Of a stretch of DNA of 64,000 nucleotides, positions 1 to 11,287 are shown in pieces. The notes under the pieces were generated by a model. The model was given only the letters and a program-made list of their open reading frames with translations, did not search any database and was not told the DNA's origin. How positions within the stretch are numbered: the stretch's first letter is position 1; every line of letters begins with the position of its first letter. This DNA is from Absidia repens. Lineage: Eukaryota; Mucoromycota; Mucoromycetes; Mucorales; Cunninghamellaceae. Location: positions 186,001-250,000 of the forward strand of contig MCGE01000010.1 of assembly GCA_002105175.1 (NCBI GenBank), read 5' to 3'. The translations under genes were made by a program, and so were the position numbers.

Positions 1-839
1 CAAACTGGTATCAGCTCTGGACATTACTCTCACCTTCCATGCTGCACGGAATGTCGCCGCTTTTTTTCATAAAATACAACCAATGTTACGAAACTCAACA
101 TGCAAGTATGTCTGTACAAAAAAAGTAGCAAATATAGAATGTTAATCATGTTGATATTTTTTTTTTCGTTCACAGAAATGTCACCTTATCTCACTTGTGC
201 AAGATCCTCTTCGTTGCTCCTGAATTATATGATGTGGAAACCAAAGTCTTGAAAGAATACGGTAAACACATGGAAGCGCATCAAGTGTCTTTTGGATCCG
301 ATTGGACGGTACCCTTGTCAGGCAAGATGATTCAAGAACGTAAGGATATAATGACAAAACGAAGCGGAAACTATTTTGAAAAGCACAAAGAAGTAATAGA
401 AAAAAAATGAGCCCATACTGGGAGATATCATGACGCTAACTTTATTTAATTTTTATTTTTTTTATTAGACATCGACAATACCCGAGAAAGAGTTACCAAG
501 AATGGACAATATGGTGGATAAGAAAAAATGGTTACAGAATGCAACCCTCCCTGATCGCGTAAGCGAAAAGCTGACTGAAAAAAATCCGTCATATAGCTAA
601 TTTGACTTTCTATTCATTGTTTTAGGTACGATCCATTTTGGAGCTACAAGAAAAGCAGAAAGCTGCCAAAGATGAGAAAGCCAATCAACCTCGAATGGAA
701 CCCAAGGGATCTGCCAAGGACAGAGCCAAGGCACTATTGGATCGTGTAAGTGAAAATGTCATTATTTAACGTTATAGAACGTATTAATACATTTTTTTTT
801 TCTCGAATACTATAGATCCGCAACAAACAAAAACAATGA
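1..839 (+). CDS. Cdt1-like DNA replication licensing factor, 3' part (partial)
   Basis: The 5' part lies outside the window. Five exons read as 2-105, 176-392, 469-558, 626-745 and 816-839 keep one frame to a TGA stop. The first two exons give a helical segment (LVSALDITLTFHAARNV, then LSHLCKILFVAPELY) matching the pattern of the Cdt1 winged-helix domain that binds geminin/MCM: a long helix starting with 'xxLDTxLxLxxxR' followed by 'xHLxQIxxxxPExY'. The last exons encode a basic tail ending KALLDRIRNKQKQ, like the 'SLLxRIRxKE' end of Cdt1 proteins. In the family, Cdt1 loads MCM2-7 at origins in G1. The assignment rests on pattern similarity; the missing 5' half would settle it. It is followed by AT-rich 3' flank with AATAAA near 958. 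Confidence 0.6.
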
Positions 840-1122
840 TGATATCAACTCCTACATCTTCCAGCAAATATGGATTTGTATGGCGCTTTCTACATACATA
901 GTTTAGTGCCTTAGAATAGTCTAGTATATCACTTTATATAACTTTTGATTGACTTTAAATAAATATATTGATTTGATACTGTTTTTGATATTTTGACATC
1001 GATATTGACTGACATGAATTTGAAGTGATTGCAATTGATTGATAAAGTGAGAGGCACACGCATGAAGCATATTTTTTTTTTTTGTCAATGTTAAGAGTTG
1101 TATTGGTCAAAAGTGATCCCCC

Positions 1123-1200
1123 GCCAAGGTTGTACAGCCATGGCTAGCCAAGGTAAAATTTGCCAAGGTTGGTGATAAAAAAAAATATATTTAAAGCCAA
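1123..1200 (+). promoter_or_regulatory. Promoter with three GCCAAGGT motifs and TATA-like stretch
   Basis: GCCAAGGT occurs at 1123-1130, 1147-1154 and 1162-1169, all in the same direction, followed by an AT box (AATATATTTA, about 1184-1193) roughly 90 bp before the ATG at 1281. Three direct copies within 47 bp are unlikely by chance and suggest a factor-binding array. The factor is unknown. Confidence 0.35.
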
Positions 1201-1280
1201 CCGCCAACGCTCAGTCCTTTTTTTTTTTTTTAACTTCCCACAACCTCTTTACTTTTTCTTCTTTCTCCTTGAATATAATA

Positions 1281-2682
1281 ATGTTCCCTGAATATACTGC
1301 TATTAAAGACACTGATGTTGAAAAACAGCCTCTTGTAAGCGACTACCAACATGGTCACCCTTGTCAATGCGGACGACAGCAGCAACAACGGCAAGACCAA
1401 GATCGTCGCACCCGTCCTTCCAAGTCAACAATTGCTATCTTTGTGCTGATTCTTCTTCTCTTTGTTGGCTACGGTCACAATATATGTCAAAATAAGCACG
1501 ATCATTATTATCACCCAGCTTATACCAACAACGATCAACAACAACAGCAAGCTTTTGAGGCCTCCTCGTCTTTATTTAGCGACCTGAAGTACTGCTATCA
1601 CCACTCTCCTCTTGATGTGCACTGGAACGGAAAGTCGGCCTTTGAACTTGGACCAGAGATCACTTCCTTATCTGTGGAACAAAAGCATGATGGCCATCGT
1701 TTATCAGCTCAGGTAAGAAATGAAATAAAATTTCCTTTGTTTAACCGTCCAATGTGTGGGTATATGTGTATGTACTGAATCTATGCTAACCCTTATATAC
1801 CTATTTAGGCTGGTGATGTCGTAGTCGTTGAAAACAAGAAGATAAATGAAACCAAGGTAACCTTTGATATCAGACTGAACGATGATCGCTCTCAAGACGC
1901 CGTCCGGATTGACGAATCATGGTCTAAACATGCCCTTGACTTGACTGTTGTTACTGTAAGTAGAAAAGAAAAAAGAATAAATAATGATGGCACCAATCCG
2001 ATAATTAACATTCCAACTTCCGAACGATTAATATATAGAATGATTATGACATTGGTAACGGCTGTGTTAAGATTGATGTATTGATTGAAGTTCCCTCTTC
2101 CGCCGCATTGGACGCTCTCACTATCAAATTCATCAACAACGATATTACCATAAAAGATAAACTGCATTTGAAAGACTTTGTGTCTGCCAGCGTGGTTAGT
2201 GGAGATCTGACCGTCAAGAAGCCTCTCACATCCCCCAAGATCTCTTTCAGTCTTGCCTCTGGTGACATCACTGGTGTGTTTGATGTGGATCAAGTCGAAT
2301 TCGGTGCTGCCTCCACCTCTGGTGATGTGGACCTTGATTTTAACCGAATCTCCAGTGCGTCCACCATCCGCGCTTCTACTGTATCCGGAGATGTGAACCT
2401 TCGATTGGTAAGCTTTTCATAAAAACTGTATGCGCTCCGGTGTCTCATATCTTCTTTTTTTTTTTATGTTTCTAGCCTTCTGACTTTGATAGCAAATTCG
2501 ACCTCAGCGTAGTTGCTGGAGACGTAAAATTGAAAGCTGAAGACGCTAAAAAATTGCATTATCGTCGGTCTGGTGGAATTGTTGGCCGCAAAGTGAATGG
2601 CTACTATGGCGAAGATGAAAACCCTTCCTCCCATATCAAGCTGGATACCGTCTCTGGCAATCTAGAATTGAAGTACCAATAG
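1281..2682 (+). CDS. Type II membrane protein with adhesin-like (DUF4097-type) beta domain
   Basis: Four exons (1281-1712, 1809-1955, 2039-2407, 2476-2682) give 384 aa. Residues 1-50 are a cytosolic tail with a CQCG motif and a Q/R-rich stretch. Residues about 55-67 (IAIFVLILLLFVG) form a single transmembrane segment without a cleavable signal, so a type II topology is expected. The rest is a beta-rich domain with repeated 'S-G-D' turns (VVSGDL, LASGDI, STSGDV, TVSGDV, VVAGDV, TVSGNL), the signature of DUF4097-type beta-helix repeats found in many fungal membrane proteins. The ATG at 1281 was chosen because the earlier in-frame TTG at 1269 lacks support. Molecular function is unknown; a cell-surface or lumenal role is inferred. 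A poly-T run and AATAAA follow the stop. Confidence 0.75.
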
Positions 2683-2999
2683 CTACCTCTCTCATACACT
2701 ATATCCTAGCCCCATCTACTTCCACACAATTCTTTTTTAGTGTATACTTTTAGTTATGTATTATTTTATTGACTAGCGTCTTGAACAATAAAAGTCTTTT
2801 TTTTTTTTTTTTTTTTTTCTATGTACACAGTTATTTATCTCGGGGTATTGAAGCCAACGTATATTTTTATTTTATGGTGACAAAGAACTAGATTAATTAT
2901 AGGTCTGACTGAACGTTAACCGGATATATAGAGTATGCCTAATCTAGCGGCATTACGGTCTAGGTTAATTAATATGAATGCTGCGATGGAACAGGATTA

Positions 3000-3984
3000 T
3001 ATTTCATATAAAGGGACCAAAAGTGACCAACCGCTCGTTAGGTGTCTGGAAGGCAGGGGGAAGGGGTAGTAATCAAAAAGTGTGTGGTAGGAGACTCACA
3101 AAAAGCCCACAATAACGACATCGCTTACAACGGTGGGTTATAGGGTGGGTAATAAAAAAACATGTTTTATTGAAGCATATTTTAAGATACTAAAATTAAA
3201 GACGTGGGGTTCAGAACAGGAAATCAATGAAAGGACCTATTGAAAGGCGTATGAGGGTGAGATTTGGAGAATGACAAACACTAATATAAAGGGACAATTA
3301 TATATTATACAAGGCAAATGAAATACCAAAGGGCCCCCTTTTGTTGAAGCGTAACATCAGTCAACGCTAATCTAAAAGGGCAATGATGCAAAGGGCTCTC
3401 TTGTATATGACATGAGAAAGTCTTCTGGGACATTTTTTTTTATTGTATATTGCAAAAAGAGACATATTTTATTCAATACCGAAACAAACTATGGACAAAC
3501 TGACACTAAACTAAGCTAATGATGACTTGAAAAAAGTCAACTAATGGAGCTCCCAAATCCTAGATCGAAAATGAAAGGGTTTCCCCATACATCTCGTAAT
3601 CCCTGAGCTGAAACCGCTTCTAAGCTAGTCCTGAAACTAATCTAAGATCACCATAACCTCAAAAAAGCTAAATGGTGAAGAAAGGAAAAAAAGGAGAGAG
3701 GGCCAACACAATTGAAGTATTTCAATTTCCGCACACGTGAATTTTATATTTTCAGCCATTCTTATTTTTTTGGCGTCTTGTTTTTTCTTTCTTATGGCGA
3801 TCTTAGATTAGTTTCAGGACTAGCTTAGAGGCGTTTTCAGCTCAGGGATTACGAGATGTCTGGGGAAACCCTTCCATTTTCGATCTAGAGTTTGAGGGCA
3901 CCATTGGTTGGCTATTTGGAGCCATCATTAGCGTAGCTTAGTATTAGTGTGTCATAGTTTGTATCAACATCTCAATAAAATTTG

Positions 3985-4024
<40 letters not shown>

Positions 4025-4210
4025 TGCTGCAATAAAACTGTCCCATAAGATTCTCATGTCTTGTGTAAAATAATATATACTCACCGTAGGATAGCTTACC
4101 CACAATGATTGAATTAGTTTATCTGAATTTACAACAAAGTATCCCCGACCCTCATCCACGCGCTCTGCACTCACCAATCCATATCCCTAATTGCCTCACT
4201 TCTGGATAAA
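3000..4210. repeat. Fold-back copy (arms A+ and A-) of the dispersed repeat family
   Basis: A left arm (core at 3571-3589, + orientation) and a right arm (core at about 3861-3880, - orientation) are imperfect reverse complements over roughly 180-200 bp. The left arm, about 3483-3660, pairs with about 3780-3960. Both arms share variants not seen in other copies, such as ACATCTCGTAATCCCTGAGC. The centre (about 3700-3770) carries TTTCCGCACACGTG. Outer sequence to the left (3230-3480) has short phrases seen in other copies (GACATGAGAAAG, GGGACA). A long T run (3991-4020) and outer sequence complementary to that of the left arm follow the right arm. No coding capacity is seen. Outer limits are approximate. 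Confidence 0.75.
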
Positions 4211-5190
4211 TGTCATTGTGCTATCATTAGATTATATTAATTTAGTTACCAAAGTTTAATTATAACGTCCGAATAAATCATGTCATGTCATTTCACTTCT
4301 ATATCGTCTCTTATATTATTGAGTTGATATACCCACACTGTGCAGTGCGTGTGCGTGTAAAAAAAAAAAAAAAAAAGAATTGGGTATGAGGCAACATCGA
4401 TTAATCGTCGTGGTCATCGCTCCGTTTGTGCACTACACTGCAGTACAAGGCTCCTAATATAGGGAGGGTGTGAGAGGAATTTCTTGAATGGGTTTAAAAA
4501 ACGACAGCAGTGGACGTATAATAAAATACAGACAGACAATTAAAACCTCATTTGAACATTCCTATTTCTTGGTACTGTAGACACCCTGGTGCTGTGGCCG
4601 ATTCCTCGAACTCTCAGACAAAACAGATCATACCTGAATTCCCAAGGTGGATTTTTTTATAGAAATTTAAAATAAAAACCAACCGCAAACCACGTAGCTA
4701 AGTTCCTTTCACATTTGCCATCAAGAATATTCCTCGCATTTCTGTGAGATGCAATTTATTTTTCACCACTTTGGAGTGATTCTAAGATATTGAGTGGGTG
4801 CAGGATATTTGACGGTGTTTTAGATGATTTATGCACTTTAAAAAGATGAGCCTGGGCTCGATTTTCATTTTACTGTAGATAAAACTGAGGCTTGATTTTT
4901 AGATTCCTCGTGCCACTCACAAAGGCTCCTCATTTGCTTTTTTTGATCAGCGCTGCATTTGTCCTGAAAGTGTCAATTAAAACCTTCAGCAAAAAGAAGT
5001 GTATTTGTTAAAATTCAGGGCTTCTATAGTTTTTTTTTATTTTTTTTTATGGTTTTGGGTAAACGTCCAGCACAGAGCACATACTGACCGGTCTTTAAAA
5101 ATGTAGAAATGCCTGCAATTGAGTAACTTCCATTTTTTTTTTTCTTTTTTCTTTGGGCCTTTTTTTTTTTTAACAATAAAAATTGATCTT
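4211..5190. other. Intergenic, no gene seen
   Basis: AT-rich spacer between the fold-back repeat and ATG12. A stretch at about 4460-4500 resembles 22817-22860 (see findings). No reading frame with coding character was seen. Confidence 0.5.
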
Positions 5191-5854
5191 ATGTCACAAG
5201 CTTCACCATCGTCTGAAGCCCTGTCATCTCCTATTACCACAGCAGATTCTACCTCCACAACAGCTGACGATGATAAAGATGTTGAACATGGAAAAACACC
5301 GCCTGCACAGTCGCTTGATGAACTTGTGAATACATTGAAGACGAAGGATACTTCGAAAGGTGAGGAAAAAAATAAATAAATCCTAACACCACTTTTTATG
5401 CATCTCACTTCATCTAATTAACTGCTCACTTTTTTCTTCTTCTTTTTTTTAGTGATTGTCCGATTCGCAGCTATTGGAAATGCGCCTATCCTCAAGCAAA
5501 GTTACTACAAAATAACCGCTTCCAATAAATTCCAAACTGTGATTCAGTTCCTTCGAAAAGAACTACGATACCAAGGCAGTGATCCTTTGGTATGAAGGAG
5601 AAGGGATGGGTTATTATTAGACTAATAGTACTGACACGGGATTTGTTTCATATACATATAGTTTCTTTATATCAATAGTGCATTTTCCCCTGCTCCGGAT
5701 GAAATTGTATCAAATCTCTACAAGGTAAGCCATATTGTATGTATCTGAAATGATGGATATCAATTCATTTTTTTCTTATTCCTATTGATGATAGTGCTTT
5801 GGGACTGGTGGACATTTAATCATCAACTATTGTACAACTGCTGCGTGGGGGTAG
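5191..5854 (+). CDS. ATG12: Ubiquitin-like autophagy protein Atg12
   Basis: Four exons (5191-5359, 5453-5589, 5662-5724, 5795-5854) give about 142 aa. The first 57 residues are a disordered Ser/Thr/Asp-rich head, usual for Atg12. The ubiquitin-like fold follows: VIVRFAAIGNAPIL, FQTVIQFLRKEL, LFLYINSAFSPAPDE, ending CFGTGGHLIINYC and AAWG. The terminal glycine directly precedes the stop, as expected for Atg12, which is activated by the E1 Atg7 without proteolytic processing, passed to Atg10 and attached to a lysine of Atg5. The Atg12-Atg5 conjugate with Atg16 promotes Atg8 lipidation at the phagophore. The ATG at 5191 follows a T-rich leader; no earlier in-frame ATG exists. Confidence 0.93.
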
Positions 5855-6320
5855 ACGCATGGGTACAAAATTTGTATTAGAGTAGTTTGCACTAATTATT
5901 ATCAATGCTAGTATTAGTTTTGTGTTGTGAAATATATGATTTTATTGATTAATTGAAATGAATAAAATAACAATGATTGAAGTGATATACTATGGCTAGT
6001 GTATGTTTGTGTGTGCATGCGTAAAAATGTATGTTTTAGTGGTTGAATAAAATATGTGATCGATATGCTATGACGAAAACAAGTCTGATATAGTCAAATA
6101 TAGGATTTTATTGATTGAAATGAATAAAAGAAAAAATGATTGAATTGATTGATATACTATTATTAGTGTGTGTGTGTGTGTATGTGTGTGTGTACTAAAA
6201 GTAGAAATGAAGGGTGAAATGGGGGAAGAGAGAGAGAGAGAGAGAGGGAGAGAGGGAGAGAGGGAGAGAGGGAGAGAGGGAGAGACAGAGCCAGATTAAT
6301 ATACAAGAGAATGGTTGATG

Positions 6321-6351
<31 letters not shown>

Positions 6352-6434
6352 GGATGGGAATAAGAACGAATGATGTATAAACATAAAGTGCAAAATAGGG
6401 GATAGGATGAGGGGGATCTAATAAAGGCTACCGA
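5855..6434. repeat. Intergenic with GT and GA microsatellites
   Basis: Convergent 3' flanks of ATG12 and the coiled-coil gene. It contains a TG tract (about 6168-6192), a GA tract passing into an 8-bp GGGAGAGA minisatellite (about 6225-6286) and a long A run (about 6327-6351). Two partial copies of a phrase like TTTTATTGATTGAAATGAATAAAA occur at about 5940-5966 and 6102-6128, a local duplication of about 160 bp. No gene is seen. Confidence 0.6.
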
Positions 6435-7943
6435 TTAAAATTTCTTCCTGAGGCCATTCCAAAAGGATCCAGATGTTGCGCCATTGTTCAAACTACCGTC
6501 GCCGTCCACAATAGAAGTATGATCCGCATGATGATGGTCGTCGATGGTGTTGTGTTTTGGTGGTAATCCTGTTGTCATCGTGGAGAGTGGGTGCTGGTGC
6601 TGGTGGTGTTGCTGGTGCTGATTTTGGTGTTGCTGATGGTGATGTTCTTGTTCATCGGATGACCATGTTGTAGATGAGGTCGAGCTTCTGGAATAGCTAA
6701 TCAAAGAGTCGTTATTGACGCTAGTGTTTGATTGGTCGGTGATGGGTAAAGGAGGAAGAGGTGTTTTCGGTGGTGCAAATGGGGGTGGTGTGTTTCGACC
6801 AGTATCTCGTTGATGGTGATGTTGAATAGAGTTCAATGGTAATGATGATGATGAGCCAAGCACACTCTCGTTTCTTGCCATTTCAGCCAGGACATCTATG
6901 GACGATCTGTAAGAAGGTGACGTTCGTTGCTGCCGCTGTTGCCGCTGTTGCGATAATCTTTGCTCGCCGCTTTCATCAGATGGATGATCAACGCCGTATT
7001 GTGTTTCCAACTTTTTGATCAGTTCATCTTGTTTCTTTACCATGGATTGTAATGTCTTGTTCTCCAGTCGTTGCTTTTCTAGATCGGCCACATATGTTTC
7101 CATCGCCATCTTCATGCCTTGATCGTATTCTGCCAACATTTGTGCCATCATTTGCTCGTTGTGTTCTTGCTGCTGCACCATGTCATCGTTGTCTTCTGAT
7201 CGTCTTTCCTCATAGGCGTCTAGAATTTCGTCAAAGTAAATATCCTCTAGTCGTTGTTGTTGCTGCTGGTGCTGCTTTTCAAAAGAGTCATTGTTGTTGC
7301 TGGTTTCATTATGTTGTTGGTTCATATTATTTTTTTGATGTGTTGCTGTTGTTGTTGTTGGAACCGCTTCAATCATAGTAGTCTTCCCACCAAAGACATC
7401 AGGCCCAAATGCTGGTGATACAGGAGTAGCCAAGTTTCCATGTCGATCCTTATAAGTTGACAGTTCTTGTTCCAGTAGGTCTCGCTCTTCAGAGACTTGT
7501 TCTAATTTTTGAGCAAGATATTCTACCCGGATTTCATAGTCCCGCACTTTTGTTGAGTCACAAGCATAAAGCTCCACATCAGATTCCAGCTTGTTGATAA
7601 TTTCCTTTGCCGAGTCATTCTTGTCTAATGCTTCTTGATATTGGGTTGTCAGTTCTGCGGTGAGCATGTCGACGATAGCTCGAGATTTATGCGTATGCCT
7701 GCTAGTTGTTGTTTCTGCTACCGCTGCTTTTGCTGTTGCTGTTGCTGTTGTTGTATTGTTGATTTTTGTGTTGGCCAAAGTGTTATCCTTTTTTTTGTCG
7801 GGCAAATTTACTGCTGAAGCTGGTTTTGCTGTCCAGCTTGAAGTTGTTGATTTGGGAGGAATAGGTCGTTTTCCGGGATGTGCAGATGCAATAGAAGCAG
7901 TTTCATTGCCATTAAGAAAAGCTATCGCAGCCTGTACACCCAT
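6435..7943 (-). CDS. Coiled-coil protein of unknown function
   Basis: An uninterrupted 502-aa frame on the minus strand. Residues about 85-170 form a heptad-rich coiled coil (AIVDMLTAEL, then the stretch ending LEQELSTYKDRH), and a second coiled coil lies around residues 225-320 (an acidic/Gln-rich part, then VADLEKQRLENK and KKQDELIKKLE). Between and after them are Asn/Gln/His-rich low-complexity tracts, a proline-rich stretch (PPPFAPPKTPLPPLP) that could bind SH3 domains, and a short conserved-looking C-terminus SFWNGLRKKF. I do not recognise the family; a scaffold role is only an inference from the coiled coils. It is transcribed divergently from the NIPA gene, with 250 bp between start codons. 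Confidence 0.7.
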   Translation of the reverse strand: MGVQAAIAFLNGNETASIASAHPGKRPIPPKSTTSSWTAKPASAVNLPDKKKDNTLANTKINNTTTATATAKAAVAETTTSRHTHKSRAIVDMLTAELTTQYQEALDKNDSAKEIINKLESDVELYACDSTKVRDYEIRVEYLAQKLEQVSEERDLLEQELSTYKDRHGNLATPVSPAFGPDVFGGKTTMIEAVPTTTTATHQKNNMNQQHNETSNNNDSFEKQHQQQQQRLEDIYFDEILDAYEERRSEDNDDMVQQQEHNEQMMAQMLAEYDQGMKMAMETYVADLEKQRLENKTLQSMVKKQDELIKKLETQYGVDHPSDESGEQRLSQQRQQRQQRTSPSYRSSIDVLAEMARNESVLGSSSSLPLNSIQHHHQRDTGRNTPPPFAPPKTPLPPLPITDQSNTSVNNDSLISYSRSSTSSTTWSSDEQEHHHQQHQNQHQQHHQHQHPLSTMTTGLPPKHNTIDDHHHADHTSIVDGDGSLNNGATSGSFWNGLRKKF

Positions 7944-8193
7944 GGTAATTGATTATGAAGATTTTATTAGAAAGAGAATATCTTTTTTTAAAAAGTCGAA
8001 AGAATAAATAAAAGAATTAAAAAAAAGGGGAATACAATATATATCTTCGCGCGTGCTGATCTTCCAAAAACGCACAGCGGCATTTGAAATGTTTCTCTAT
8101 TCCATTGAACTGGGAAAAAATTATTTTTTATCTTTTTCCTTCACTTTTTATCCTTTTGGGAAGACGTTTCTCTTTCTTGTTGTATTATCACAT

Positions 8194-10676
8194 ATGGATG
8201 CTGATCAAGAAGAGAGAGATTTGGCCTTCAAGACTTTCATTGGTGTTGTAGTCTCTGTATGCGGCAACGTAAGTATTTTTTTTTCTTTTTCTCTTTTTAG
8301 CATCAAACCGTTTTTTTGAAACAGTATATATATTTTGTTTTATGTCAACTCACCACAACGCACAGGCTTTGATATCCGTGGCTCTCAATGTTCAAAAACT
8401 TGCCGTAGGTTATATATTAGAAAAAAGAATACGCTGAAAAGATATATATTGATACTGACCTTTTACTTATTGGTCTTTTTACACTACTAGCATAATAAGC
8501 TTCAAGAACAACAAATGGCGAACTACTTTGCAAACATGGATGAACCACCCCGTTGGATATCTACATCATCTCACAACACCTATACTGGCAATGCGTTTTA
8601 TCCCGATGACGGATATTCCTCACCAAGAACGTCAGAAGACTTCTCCGCCACATCACCTGAAGAAGAGGACCTGGAACACCAACGCTTTATTATGGCTATG
8701 GCTCAAGAACAACGGGATGGTGACAGTGAATATCTTCGCTCCAAATTATGGTGGCTCGGTATTACTCTGATGATTTTAGGGGAAGTGGGAAACTTTGTAG
8801 GTAAAGTCGAAGCATAGTAGTAGAAAGGGGGAGAAAAGATTCTCCGTTGACATGCATTGGTCTAACCTTATTTTTTTTTTTTTTGACCTCTTGCTTAGCG
8901 TATGGATTTGCCCCAGCTTCGACCATTGCACCCTTGGGTACTACTACATTGGTTGCTAATGTCATTATGGCTCCACTCATGTTGAAGGAAGTGTTTAGAA
9001 AGAGGGATTTTGTGGGTATCATACTAGCAGTGGCAGGTGCTGCCATTGTAGTTCTCAGTTCAAATGAACAAGAAACTGCTGTAAGTCAAATTGAGGAGCG
9101 GGCAATAGGATTTTTTGTTGTACTCACCTTCTTTTTTTATAGCTGTCACCTGATCTTATTATGGAAGCATTGATGCAAACTCGATCAATCATCTACTTTA
9201 TCGTTACTGGTGCGGCTATCGTCACTCTAACAGCTATTTCACCATGGTATGGCGCTGAAAGTATTTTGGTAGACTTGGGTCTTGTGGCTATTTATGGTAA
9301 ATATATGTTACTGTATAATGTCATTCATGTCAAATGCTTATTATTTCTTGTTTAGGTGGTTATACTGTTCTTTGCACGAAAAGTGTGGCATCATTGCTTA
9401 GTTTGACTCTCCTCAACATGTTTGCGTAAGTGAACCATGTCATACTCTTTTCGAATTATATTACTGACTTTTTTTTTTTTTTTTTTTTTTTCCAATAAAA
9501 TAACATAAAATAGGTACCCCATCTCTTATTTTTTGATTCTAGCTCTTGTTGTTACCGCTATTCTACAAATCAAATACCTCAACAAAGCACTTCAACGATT
9601 TGATTCTACAGCCGTCATACCAACACAATTTGTTCTTTTTACGGTATCCGCCATTATTGGAAGTGCTGCTATCTATCACGACTTTGATGGTATGAGTTTG
9701 GAACAATTATCAAGGTAAGTTCATTAAGAAAACGTGTTATAATCCTCAAATTAGTAATATTTTTCTTCTATTTATCCGTTAAAATAGGTTCATGTCGGGA
9801 TGTACCGTTGAATTTGTTGGCGTTTATCTCATCACTTCAAAGCGGAATAAGCGACTAGGGTCTCTTGCTCTACAGCCTGACAAAGATGAATTACCTGGGG
9901 TGGTCAATGAATCAACTGCCATTCTTACAACACCTCGTTCAAGTTTAGATGACATTCCAGAAGAAGAAGGATCTGAACTGCAGCCGACTCCTCCATACCA
10001 TCATCAGCAGCAACAGGGAATTGAACTAGGTAGACCCTTTGGAAGCGGACGTTTGAATGCCATCACACAACAACAACAACAGCATCATCATAGTCATCAT
10101 CTTCATCACCAATATCCAACTTCACATGCATCTCATGGCTTACAGCAATTACAGCATCAAAACAACGAATACCAGGCAATAACACAGGATAAACAACGCC
10201 GTCGAAGCTCTTTTATTCGTGGACTCTCTTTAGCATCCCAACTGGTTGATCGAACAAATGATGAATCTGAATCGGCATCAACTTTGATTCAGCTACCGAC
10301 GCCATCCACTTCAACGTCATCAATATCCTCAACAAAAAACTACAATGACAACATAAGATCGTCAACATCATCATCATCTCACCGAAAGAGCGATTCCAAG
10401 TTGAATAATATATTATTTGGTCTAAGTCATATGGCTCACGATGTCCTTTCCAGCGGTGTTAATGGCACCACAAACCAACCGGCAGCAACAGCAGCTCAAC
10501 AAACACATGCTGATGAAGAAACAACTATTGAAAACGGCTCACCTAGGACTACACCATCATCATCAGCATCACCGTCATCATTGGGAAATTCAAATGGATT
10601 GACCGATTCCCAAGAACAGTCCCAACAAGAAGAACAGCAACGTGATTCTGTCAATTTATTAGAAATGGATCATTAG
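8194..10676 (+). CDS. NIPA-family magnesium transporter (DUF803)
   Basis: Eight exons: 8194-8268, 8366-8404, 8491-8800, 8899-9080, 9143-9296, 9356-9425, 9514-9714, 9788-10676. The family core is clear: FIGVVVSVCGNALISVALNVQKLAH (TM1), LGEVGNFVAYGFAP followed by IAPLG (TM2-3), then VIMAPLMLKE, GAAIVVLSS, and later helices to TVEFVGVYLITSKR. NIPA proteins have nine helices and move Mg2+ across plasma or endosomal membranes. About 100 polar residues (8491-8740) are inserted between TM1 and TM2, seen in fungal members. A roughly 280-aa cytosolic tail rich in Gln, His, Ser and Thr follows. The start was chosen because TM1 follows within 15 residues; the frame stays open upstream to 8053 without family similarity. 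Confidence 0.88.
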
Positions 10677-11287
10677 TAGATAATAGTATGCCCATATCAT
10701 ATTTTTATAGTTTATTATGCAAATACCCCCTCCCCGCTACTCCTCACTCCAACTCTCTCCTTACACACACATACACACACATCTAGTTAATCCTTATTAT
10801 ATCCTCTCCTTTTTTTCGGCCTTATTCTATATTTCTATATTTATAATAAAAAAATTGTGATCTTCGCTTTTTTGCCTGGCATGACCGTGCAATGAATGAA
10901 ATTTATCAAATGACTATTTAGATATGTTCAATAAGTGAAAAATTCGGGCGGGTGAGGCGGAGAGGGGGGAAGATTCGGAGACTTGTGGGCAAAGACTGGG
11001 GATTAAGTCAATAGGACTAAATTGGTAGATCTTGTCAACAAAATAAGGAGAGATGATGCTTAGAATATCTATTTTATTTTTTAAGAGATGGATCCAGTTA
11101 TAGATAGCCGATAACGGTAGTAGAATAAAGTAAATAAAAAACAGAACAAAAGATATAAAGTGATGAAGATGGGTTTGATCATGTATTGAATAAAGTTTAT
11201 TATAAAAAGTAAGAAATCAAACAAAACACTAGCTAAACTAAACCAGTTCTAAAACTATGCTAAATAAAACCAATAAATTCTATGTAT
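10677..11287. other. Convergent intergenic spacer, no gene seen
   Basis: 3' flanks of the NIPA and TRM82 genes. It contains a CT-rich and ACAC-rich stretch near 10740-10790 and AATAAA-type signals on both strands (about 10845 on plus, 11190 on minus). No gene or RNA structure is seen. Confidence 0.5.

Noticed and set aside
6163..6393. Minus-strand frame with Ser/Leu/Phe repeats
   Set aside because: Translation of the GA minisatellite and T/A runs only; no coding character.
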